From DATMNR01 sp963702765 (lineage in GTDB: Bacteria; Chloroflexota; Ktedonobacteria; Ktedonobacterales; Ktedonobacteraceae), in contig CAVPEB010000010.1 in assembly GCA_963702765.1 (NCBI GenBank), positions 1-20,213 on the forward strand: DNA of 20,213 nucleotides, given 5' to 3'. The notes below the pieces were generated by a model that made no database searches, had not been told where the DNA came from, and worked only from the letters and a program-made list of their open reading frames with translations. Positions 1 through 6,207 of this stretch are shown piece by piece; the first letter of the stretch is position 1; each line of letters begins with the position of its first letter. The position numbers were made by a program, and so were the translations under genes.

Positions 1-27
1 TGCTGTATCTACATTTTTCGTCATTAT

Positions 28-107
28 AAAAAGGGTCGAACCGTTGCTGCTTCCTGGGGGGAAAGGATTTAGCAGCCTGCTTAAAAAAGAGCACGATTCG
101 ACCCTTT
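28..107 (-). terminator. Putative terminator or structured 3' region behind the ECF operon
   Basis: An 11-bp perfect inverted repeat (AAAGGGTCGAA at 30-40, partner at 97-107) encloses about 56 bases. Read on the minus strand the distal arm runs straight into TTTTT (32-28), as in an intrinsic terminator. The enclosed segment holds a second stem: GCTGCT plus TCCT at 46-55 pairs with AGGA plus AGCAGC at 64-76, leaving a three-base bulge. It follows the stop of the mini-protein at 147, so ending the sigma operon is the simplest role. The loop is unusually long and structured for a terminator, so a small RNA or attenuator is also possible. Confidence 0.45.
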
Positions 108-146
108 GGCAGCGTAAAGCGCCACCGAATTGAAGGAGGTGTCTTT

Positions 147-356
147 TTAATAGTGGCTGGAAATATGTGCATCCAGTACTAGTGGACGAGCCACCGCATG
201 CGGTTCTGTATCTTGTAACGCTTGTTCCAGCCAGAGATCGCCACATGCCTTACACATTCCATGCGTGGCTTTATATATTTTTGGTACTGGTATTGGCGAA
301 ATTGGTTCTCCAATATTATCCATTAATCGCAAGCACCAGGCACACTGCCGTTGCAT
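147..356 (-). CDS. Small four-cysteine (CxxC...CxxC) protein of unknown function
   Basis: A 69-residue protein with Cys5-x2-Cys8 and Cys35-x2-Cys38, the latter after a THGMC stretch. This spacing suggests one zinc ribbon; zinc binding is inferred. It has no signal peptide or membrane segment, so it is probably cytoplasmic. It starts at ATG with AGAGGTAG about seven bases upstream. It lies 35 bases behind the anti-sigma gene on the same strand, so it is probably the third gene of the sigma operon and may modulate the sigma/anti-sigma pair or be a target of it. The similar THGMCxxCG wording of small Ktedonobacteria proteins makes me think it is real. No specific function can be assigned. Confidence 0.7.
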   Translation of the reverse strand: MQRQCAWCLRLMDNIGEPISPIPVPKIYKATHGMCKACGDLWLEQALQDTEPHAVARPLVLDAHISSHY

Positions 357-391
357 GATGGTTCTACCTCTTTATAATCTTCTTCATAGAC

Positions 392-1303
392 TCATGGAAC
401 AAAATTCGGTGAAAATCCTGTTGGTTTTGCTACAGGAGTCGTTGTAGGTTCAGGGCAACTGCCAAACGACGTGATTTGCAGTTTGACTTTGATGAATTTT
501 GTACCTGTAGATCCGTAACCGTAGATAAAAGTTGGCACATTGCTACAATCAGAGATAATCCATCCAACCTGAAATTTGCCGTGCCTATCTACAGGTATAG
601 CGTGCATCGAGAAAGACCCTTTACCAGGCACATAAACGAGCAGGCTTGCTTTGCGCTTGCTATCGAAATGAAACCCACAAATAACCAGCCGCATTTCACT
701 AATATTAGCCTGGGTTGAACAGACCTTAATATAAGGCCTTTTCGCTTCAGAAGTCCCATTTGATGTAACAATCGCAGTAGCTGCTTGAGTTGGTGTCGAT
801 TGAGGTGCTGCCACTATAGTCAAAGTATTTTGAATGTGACTTGTGCCTCCAGCGACCGAAAATGGGAGTAACGCTCTGCCAGAAAATGCTGCATATACCA
901 GCATAGCCATTGTAAAAAGTATTGCCAGACCAAACGCAACTGGTACGCTGATCCATCGCACAGCCGACTTTCTCGGACGGTTCCGGTAATATACACCATT
1001 CATAGTTGCTTTTGCCGGGGTTTGGTGGCTTACTGCGTTTTGCATGCGAGCATAAGTATCGGCAACTGAAAGCTCAGGGTAGTACTGGTAAGGTCGCATT
1101 TCTCCCAATACATCGAGAGTAGTGCTAACTTGCTTCAGTTCGTGTAGCTTCTGAAGACAAACTGAGCATTTTTCATCCTCGATGTGTTGAATAACGCTTG
1201 AACGAGCCTCCAACTCTTGCCCACGAAGATAAGCAAGCAATATGCTATCTTCAGGATGTTTAATGACTTCGTTATATGAAATCCGACGTGAAATACTTGC
1301 CAT
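392..1303 (-). CDS. Membrane-anchored anti-sigma factor (zinc-finger-like)
   Basis: A 303-residue protein probably holding the ECF sigma factor encoded just upstream. The N-terminal cytoplasmic part (about 1-115) contains HPEDSILLAYLRG followed by His40-x5-Cys46-x2-Cys49. This resembles the ZAS anti-sigma zinc motif (normally H-x3-C-x2-C) with two extra residues. One membrane segment covers about 117-140. The outer part (141-303) has four Cys and a Thr/Pro-rich tail and resembles a small beta-sandwich sensor, with no enzyme motif. The start ATG lies three bases after the sigma stop, and AAAAGGT within the sigma tail serves as ribosome site, so translation is probably coupled. Family assignment rests on position, the motif and the single membrane span. 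Confidence 0.78.
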   Translation of the reverse strand: MASISRRISYNEVIKHPEDSILLAYLRGQELEARSSVIQHIEDEKCSVCLQKLHELKQVSTTLDVLGEMRPYQYYPELSVADTYARMQNAVSHQTPAKATMNGVYYRNRPRKSAVRWISVPVAFGLAILFTMAMLVYAAFSGRALLPFSVAGGTSHIQNTLTIVAAPQSTPTQAATAIVTSNGTSEAKRPYIKVCSTQANISEMRLVICGFHFDSKRKASLLVYVPGKGSFSMHAIPVDRHGKFQVGWIISDCSNVPTFIYGYGSTGTKFIKVKLQITSFGSCPEPTTTPVAKPTGFSPNFVP

Positions 1304-1306
1304 ATA

Positions 1307-1903
1307 CTACTTCATACCTTTTGAGGTAACTTTGACAGAGCTTTTGAGTGGTTGAGAACTCGGAGAGGGTAACTTCTTCCCATATACTCTTCGAAATCTC
1401 TCGACACCACGAGCAACACGTTTGCGAACTGCTTCCGAACTCATTTCCATTACTTCACCAATTTCTTCATATGTGAAGCCATTACCAAAGTGAAGTTGTA
1501 AAGCAACTGCATCGATTGGCTTTAAGCATATTAAAGCCTGCTCAATCAGAATTCTTGTTTCTGTCTGTTCTTCAGGACCCGCAACAGCCAGGTACTCATC
1601 GAAGCTCTCACGATTATCCAGTCGTACAAACTGCCTCAAACGTTTACGATTGAGGTAACGCAAGCCATAATTTGTGGCAATACGATAGATCCAGGCATCA
1701 AGAGCGATTTCCCCAGACGTCTTGTCTATTTCTTTATACACTTGTACAAAAGTATCTTGTGCAAGGTCAAGAGCCACTTCTCGGTCACCTACGAGGCGAT
1801 GCAAATATCCGGTGATGGGTTGTTGTAACCGATCGATCAAAGAACGAAAAGCCTGTGCATCACGCTCTCGCAGACGCTCTACCCCCTGAACGTCCGTTAA
1901 CAT
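1307..1903 (-). CDS. ECF-type RNA polymerase sigma-70 factor
   Basis: A 198-residue sigma factor with only regions 2 and 4, as in extracytoplasmic-function sigmas. Region 2 (about 20-95) shows LDLAQDTFVQVY and DAWIYRIATNYGLRYLNRKR, the core-binding and -10 recognition helices. Region 4 (about 120-180) shows the helix-turn-helix FTYEEIGEVMEMSSEAVRKR, which reads the -35 element. The ATG has AAGG six bases upstream. It is followed after three bases by its membrane anti-sigma gene, so it most likely responds to an envelope signal. Such operons are often self-activated. The upstream region (1904-2143) carries the repeats listed separately. Confidence 0.93.
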   Translation of the reverse strand: MLTDVQGVERLRERDAQAFRSLIDRLQQPITGYLHRLVGDREVALDLAQDTFVQVYKEIDKTSGEIALDAWIYRIATNYGLRYLNRKRLRQFVRLDNRESFDEYLAVAGPEEQTETRILIEQALICLKPIDAVALQLHFGNGFTYEEIGEVMEMSSEAVRKRVARGVERFRRVYGKKLPSPSSQPLKSSVKVTSKGMK

Positions 1904-1988
1904 GTTGGCCTTACGAGCATTTTGGCCCGCTTTCTATGTGATGTGCCTCTACTACTATAATCATTGAGGAGCTTTGAACCGGACACTT

Positions 1989-2063
1989 TTTGCAGCGAGT
2001 TTTCATCAATTTGCAGAGTTAGTAGTCTCTTTTGCAGCCTGCAGCCGTGTATCCAAGGATACA
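1989..2063. promoter_or_regulatory. Three 21-bp-phased TTTGCAG boxes plus a palindrome upstream of the ECF operon
   Basis: In the 240-base gene-free stretch between the sigma start and the molybdoenzyme stop, TTTGCAG occurs at 1989-1995, 2010-2016 and 2031-2037, exactly 21 bp apart, so the boxes face the same side of the helix. A half-box (CTGCAG, 2039-2044) follows the third. Then comes a 16-base palindrome, TGTATCC-AA-GGATACA (2048-2063). The boxes lie about 85-135 bases before the sigma start, where an activator or repressor array would sit. A weak -10-like TATAGT reads on the minus strand at 1959-1954 without a clear -35. No regulator can be named. Confidence 0.45.
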
Positions 2064-2143
2064 ACGACGATATCCGTAATCTAGTTTGAAGAACCCGCAA
2101 GCAGAGAGCTATTAGCGCAATATTGAAAAGTATCCAGTATTGT

Positions 2144-3796
2144 TTAAGAAACGTTTAATATAATGGAGTGGTACCCTGATGACCCATTAGGTAGGGGAGG
2201 CTCTTCGTTAGGGTCCTGAACATTTCCTTCCAGATCTATTGCGCGCGCAACTATTGTATAGCTGCCAGCCTTTGGTGGTTGCCACGCCAGTTCCCATAGG
2301 ACCCACGTAAAGCCCGATAATGGCTGCTTCAGAATTGCTCGTTGCCAGGTCTGACCAGCATCTGTACTTATATCGACTTCACTAATACCCTTATTTCCTG
2401 AAAAAGCTACCCCCGCAATATAGGTAGTTTGATGAGACTTTGTACTCGAACCTGTCAATGGGGTGTCGATACGAGATGTCATGCGCACAGGGGCGGCATC
2501 ACTCCAGCCTCGCTGTTGCCAGTAACCCTGATAATCATAGTTGACAACTTCAATGCGTGTAAGCCATTTGCAGTGCTTCATCCCATATATGCCCGGCACC
2601 AGCATACGCGCAGGAAAACCGTGTTCTTGCGGCAAGGTGTCGCCGTTCATCCGTATCGCGAGCAATGTGGTAGGTTCAATCGCTTTGGACAGATGAATGC
2701 TATCAGTGTAGTCATCAGCAGCGTGGAAGACTATTTTTGTTGCTCCTGTTTTAACGCCAGCGCGTTGAAGAAAGTCAACTAATGGAATGCCTTCCCATAG
2801 TGCGTTGCTCATATACTGTCCGCCTACATCGTTACTGATGCACATCAACGATTCATACTGCTGTTTTGCAGGTAGCGCGAGCAATTCCTGATACGTTAAT
2901 GTGAATGGGTTATCAACCTGCCCATCAACGGTCAAACGCCAGGAATTGCCATCAACTGTTGGATCTGAGAAGAGATTTTTAGAGACCTGATAGAACTGGT
3001 CGTTTGAGGTAATTTCTGGTGACAAAAATGGAGCCGGTTGAATTGTTCCATAGTTTGGTGTAGGAGGTGGAACAATTTTGCTTTTAAAGCGTAGTAGCAG
3101 TTGATCTACAGATACATTCGATGAACTTGCACTTCCAGTAATGAAACGCCAGGCAACGACTCCCGCTACAATGATGCCAGTTGCTATTGCGCCATTCTTA
3201 ATAAGGTTTCGGCGTGACAATGTTCCAGACGAGTTATCTTCATCTATTGTATTTATGCTACTTTGCGCTGCATTTTGTCTGGACATACGTGTAGCGAGCC
3301 AATGTTGGAAAATCACAAAGAGTGATCCAAATACTATGCCAACAATAGCCAGACTGAGCACTCCATTGCTAAAGCCAGTCGAGAGATCGGCGCCAAACAA
3401 GCCAGCACCACTCAAGGGTAACAGGATAACACCTGCAAAAAGCCAGAGAATCAGGGCAAGAAGCAGCCCATCGAACCATTGTAAAACTCGATTTTGTCTA
3501 TCCGCAAGCCAGTTATAAAGACCTCCGCTGAGCGCAAACACAAGACACTGACCAACGATAATTCCGTAGAAAAGGTAATGTTTTGCATCTCCACCAATTA
3601 TTTGATGTAAATAATCAAATAAAGGAGGTGGCATTAAGGCTGTCAAGTCAGAACCAAAAGTTTCGGGTAATGAGACGCCTCCGAATGAGACGCTGAGTAT
3701 CAACATAATGCCGGTCGCAATTGCACCTGCTGCCAGTGCGGCGATAAAGCCAGTCCAGAAGCTATTTTTCCGTTGCGAGTACTTGTCATTCTTCAT
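2144..3796 (-). CDS. Membrane-bound molybdopterin oxidoreductase, sulfite oxidase fold
   Basis: A 550-residue protein from the ATG at 3796, preferred over an in-frame ATG at 3829 because AAAGG precedes it and the likely -10 (3844-3839) is too close to 3829. The order is four membrane helices (about 13-36, 73-97, 106-129, 143-165), then a twin-arginine-like SRRNLIK (194-200) with a fifth hydrophobic helix, then the Moco domain and a C-terminal dimerisation-type Ig domain (about 450-550). Cys319 in LMCISN is the expected Mo ligand. WEGIPLVDFL and HGFPARMLVPGIYGMK are typical of the family. The folded domain is probably outside the membrane. The substrate is unknown: sulfite, sulfoxide or another. 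No heme or electron partner is encoded nearby. Confidence 0.88.
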   Translation of the reverse strand: MKNDKYSQRKNSFWTGFIAALAAGAIATGIMLILSVSFGGVSLPETFGSDLTALMPPPLFDYLHQIIGGDAKHYLFYGIIVGQCLVFALSGGLYNWLADRQNRVLQWFDGLLLALILWLFAGVILLPLSGAGLFGADLSTGFSNGVLSLAIVGIVFGSLFVIFQHWLATRMSRQNAAQSSINTIDEDNSSGTLSRRNLIKNGAIATGIIVAGVVAWRFITGSASSSNVSVDQLLLRFKSKIVPPPTPNYGTIQPAPFLSPEITSNDQFYQVSKNLFSDPTVDGNSWRLTVDGQVDNPFTLTYQELLALPAKQQYESLMCISNDVGGQYMSNALWEGIPLVDFLQRAGVKTGATKIVFHAADDYTDSIHLSKAIEPTTLLAIRMNGDTLPQEHGFPARMLVPGIYGMKHCKWLTRIEVVNYDYQGYWQQRGWSDAAPVRMTSRIDTPLTGSSTKSHQTTYIAGVAFSGNKGISEVDISTDAGQTWQRAILKQPLSGFTWVLWELAWQPPKAGSYTIVARAIDLEGNVQDPNEEPPLPNGSSGYHSIILNVS

Positions 3797-3838
3797 ATTA
3801 CATTGCCTTTTAGCAAAAAAAATTAGCATTATCTACTT

Positions 3839-3844
3839 ATTATA
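3839..3844 (-). promoter_or_regulatory. -10 element (TATAAT) for the molybdoenzyme gene
   Basis: A perfect TATAAT reads on the minus strand 43 bases before the chosen start at 3796. No good -35 is visible 16-18 bases upstream. Transcription would begin near 3832, which leaves the alternative ATG at 3829 almost no leader and supports the shorter protein. Confidence 0.35.
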
Positions 3845-3898
3845 TCTCCAACGGGTTACACGCATACTTTGTCCAGAATTTACAACCTGATGCAATGC

Positions 3899-3927
3899 TT
3901 GTCCCATCTCAGTAAATAGAGTATATT
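3899..3927 (+). promoter_or_regulatory. Sigma-70 promoter for the ROK kinase gene
   Basis: TTGTCC (3899-3904), a 17-base spacer and TATATT (3922-3927). Initiation near 3933 gives a leader of about 38 bases to the ATG at 3971. The upstream in-frame TTG at 3926 overlaps the -10 element, so it is not the start. Confidence 0.55.
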
Positions 3928-3970
3928 GATTTACATACATCTTAACAGAAACAGTGGAGCCAGTCATAGC

Positions 3971-5089
3971 ATGCAAGAAAAGACCACAGGTGATCAACAA
4001 AATCTGCCGCTTGTCGTTGGCGTTGACCTTGGGGGTACGCATATACGTACAGCAGTATTGCAAGGTTCGAAACTACGCTCGCGAGTAAGTTTACTCACTG
4101 GTGAAAATCCCATGCCTGAAAGAGTATTGCCGCGTGTGTATAAAGCTATACAACAGGCACTTGACGAAGCTGATGTTACTCTTGAGCAAATCGCAGGGAT
4201 TGGCGTTGCAACTCCAGGGCCATTAAATAATCGCACAGGCGTTATCTACTCTCCTCCCAACCTTCCCGGGTGGGAAAATGTTCCCTTACGTGATCTGGTG
4301 CAACAACAATTTAATACGCCTGTTTTGATTGAAAACGATGCGCATACAGCCGGATTGGGTGAATATATGTTTGGCGCCGGGCGAGGCAGCAGGTATATGG
4401 TCTACCTTACTGTAAGCACAGGTATAGGTGGTGGCGTTATTATCGATGGCAAAATTTTAGAAGGAGCTAACGGTACTGCAGGCGAACTGGGTCACATGAC
4501 GATCGATTGGAAAGGTGAACGCTGTAATTGCGGCAATATCGGATGCCTGGAATACCTGGCTTCCGGAACTGCCATAGCCCGTTATGCCAACGAGGCTATT
4601 GCTGCCGGGCAAGGCGCTGATCTGCTTGCGTTTGCCAGTACCATGTTAGAGCATATAGCAACAGTGCCTGACCAGGATGCAATCCCAATATATGATCCCA
4701 ACACACAACCATTGGATGAGTATGATGAACTCAGTGGAGTAGCGGAACCTCTACGCGTCAATGCTTACACTGTGGCTCGCGCAGCAGAAGCGGGTATACC
4801 ACTGGCGCGAGACATCATTACACATGTCGCTGAAGCGCTTGGTGTCGGTCTAGTCAACATCATTCATATTTACAATCCAGATATTATTATCCTGGGTGGA
4901 GGTGTTATGCAGATGGGGCGGATGCTCATGGACCCAGCACTGCGAATTGTTCAAGAACGTACGATGAAAGTGCCTCGTGATTCTAGCACATATCGCTCTG
5001 GCGCAACTCACCAGAAATGCAGGGCTTATCGGTGCAGGCGCGTTGATTTATTCCAATGCACATATTATTTGATACTGACTCGCATGTGA
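3971..5089 (+). CDS. ROK-family sugar kinase (glucokinase-like), C-terminus frameshifted
   Basis: A cytoplasmic ATP-dependent sugar kinase of the ROK family. The N-terminus has the phosphate-binding VVGVDLGGTHIRTAV. GVATPGPLNNRTG, IENDAHTAGLGE (catalytic Asp in END) and STGIGGGVIIDG follow. The ROK zinc signature is intact: His then Cys-x-Cys-G-x2-G-Cys-x-E in GERCNCGNIGCLE. An extra 30 or so residues after LEYLASG distinguish it from short glucokinases. The ATG at 3971 has TGGAG 11 bases upstream. Codons up to about 4984 read normally, then family resemblance stops. A +1 shift to the frame starting at 4986 restores AHIALAQLTRNAGLIGAGAL and ends at a TGA at 5070-5072 (about 366 residues). The open frame as it stands gives an unrelated 35-residue tail. 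Sugar specificity is not shown. Confidence 0.85.
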   Translation: MQEKTTGDQQNLPLVVGVDLGGTHIRTAVLQGSKLRSRVSLLTGENPMPERVLPRVYKAIQQALDEADVTLEQIAGIGVATPGPLNNRTGVIYSPPNLPGWENVPLRDLVQQQFNTPVLIENDAHTAGLGEYMFGAGRGSRYMVYLTVSTGIGGGVIIDGKILEGANGTAGELGHMTIDWKGERCNCGNIGCLEYLASGTAIARYANEAIAAGQGADLLAFASTMLEHIATVPDQDAIPIYDPNTQPLDEYDELSGVAEPLRVNAYTVARAAEAGIPLARDIITHVAEALGVGLVNIIHIYNPDIIILGGGVMQMGRMLMDPALRIVQERTMKVPRDSSTYRSGATHQKCRAYRCRRVDLFQCTYYLILTRM

Positions 5090-5162
5090 ATGAGAAACAG
5101 CCTCAGTTTCTACATAACACAATCTTGCACATAAGAAGCAACTTCAAGGTTTCATATAGCTG

Positions 5163-5363
5163 GTGGATCAGCATATATTATTTGTCGCAGTTGTCGCACT
5201 TGTCGCGTTTGTTGCACTTGTCGTACTTGTTGCAATAACTCAATATGCTACCAGGCATCTGGAGAAGCGTATAAAAGCATGGGGTTGGCCAGACGAAGAA
5301 CAGGTTAATGTGCGCACAATGGGAGATCCAGGCACAACCCGCAGTTCGGTACAGAGGAGTTAG
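5163..5363 (+). CDS. Small single-span membrane protein, unknown
   Basis: A 66-residue frame from GTG. Residues 5-27 are one very hydrophobic helix made of (F/V/L)-V-(A/V) triplets, then a basic stretch (RHLEKRIKAWGW) and an acidic, polar tail. Such an N-out/C-in single span is plausible for a small envelope protein. AAGG lies 13 bases before the GTG, a weak site. It sits between the kinase and tlyA on the same strand. The hydrophobic part is encoded by a 9-bp tandem repeat, so chance hydrophobicity is a real alternative. No family is recognised. Confidence 0.45.
   Translation: MDQHILFVAVVALVAFVALVVLVAITQYATRHLEKRIKAWGWPDEEQVNVRTMGDPGTTRSSVQRS
5181..5234 (+). repeat. Six-copy 9-bp tandem repeat
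   Basis: Six imperfect copies of a 9-base unit close to CTTGTCGCA run head to tail. Each is in frame with the small protein and encodes a tripeptide: FVA, VVA, LVA, FVA, LVV, LVA. The changes are mostly in third or first positions. Confidence 0.8.
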
Positions 5364-5425
5364 CTACTTCTTTACAAAGGAAGACATTGCTTTTTCGCAC
5401 CCAGGCAATCTATGAGGACAATTCA

Positions 5426-6172
5426 ATGGCAATAACCAAGGAGCGGCTTGATGTTGCGCTTGTCAGGCGCGGACTGGCTCCAAGCCGGGAACGCGCACGA
5501 GCACTGATTATGGCAGGACAGGTTCTTGTTGCAGGACATCTCGTTGATAAACCAGGCACATTAATTTTGCTCGATGCAGAATGTTCTCTAAAGGAAGCAC
5601 CAAACGAATTAAAATATGTCAGCCGTGGTGGCCTGAAACTTGAAAAAGCATTGGCTACCTTTGGATTAAATCCTGAAGGTCTGGTGGCACTTGACGTCGG
5701 AGCATCAACAGGAGGCTTTACAGATTGTTTGTTAAGACATGGCGCGAAACGAGTGTATGCCCTCGATGTTGGACAGGGACAGCTCGCGTGGACGCTACGG
5801 AATGATCCACGTGTAGTAGTAATGGAACATACCAATATTCGCTATCTGAATAGCTTACCAGAATCAATTCAGTGCGCCGCTATAGACGTCTCTTTCATTT
5901 CCCTACGACTTGTCCTGCCAGCACTCGTGCCACTTCTAGCTCCTGGAGCCTGGGTAGTAGCGCTTGTGAAGCCTCAGTTCGAGGCTGGAAAAGCCGAAGT
6001 TGATCGGGGAGCAGGAATTATCAAAGATCCAGAAGTGCATGATCGTGTGTTGTATGAATTGCAGGAATGGATAACACAAAATACTCAGTTTCGTATTCTG
6101 GGATTGACCAATTCACCAATTTATGGACGTGATGGGAATCGCGAGTTTCTATTACACTTGAGTTTGGAATAA
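5426..6172 (+). CDS. tlyA: TlyA-family rRNA 2'-O-methyltransferase (S4 plus FtsJ domains)
   Basis: A 248-residue protein beginning MAITKERLDVALVRRGL from the ATG at 5426, with GAGGA seven bases upstream. An earlier in-frame start at 5387 lacks this site. An S4 RNA-binding domain covers about 4-60. The Rossmann methyltransferase follows with YVSRGGLKLEKAL, the SAM loop LDVGASTGGFTDCLL, IDVSFISL and LVKPQFEAGK, which carry the K-D-K residues of FtsJ enzymes. In mycobacteria TlyA 2'-O-methylates cytidines of 16S and 23S rRNA, and loss gives capreomycin resistance. The label hemolysin often attached to it is historical. Length is usual for the family. It may be co-transcribed with the genes on both sides. 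Confidence 0.92.
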   Translation: MAITKERLDVALVRRGLAPSRERARALIMAGQVLVAGHLVDKPGTLILLDAECSLKEAPNELKYVSRGGLKLEKALATFGLNPEGLVALDVGASTGGFTDCLLRHGAKRVYALDVGQGQLAWTLRNDPRVVVMEHTNIRYLNSLPESIQCAAIDVSFISLRLVLPALVPLLAPGAWVVALVKPQFEAGKAEVDRGAGIIKDPEVHDRVLYELQEWITQNTQFRILGLTNSPIYGRDGNREFLLHLSLE

Positions 6173-6207
6173 AATGTAATCAAAATAATTGAGAGGAGGT
6201 ATGTCCA

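Noticed and set aside
28..107. SRP RNA-like GGAAGCAGC on the minus strand inside the structured region
   Set aside because: The flanking helices and the apical GGAAGG loop of SRP RNA are absent; only a short word matches.
1897..2100. Open frame of 67 codons upstream of the sigma gene, minus strand
   Set aside because: It overlaps the sigma start, lacks a ribosome site and a recognisable composition, and covers the repeat boxes.
3926..3970. Upstream TTG start for the ROK kinase
   Set aside because: It overlaps the -10 element and adds residues not seen at the start of ROK proteins.
5387..5425. Upstream start for tlyA
   Set aside because: The ATG at 5426 has GAGGA at good distance and begins the S4 domain in the usual place.
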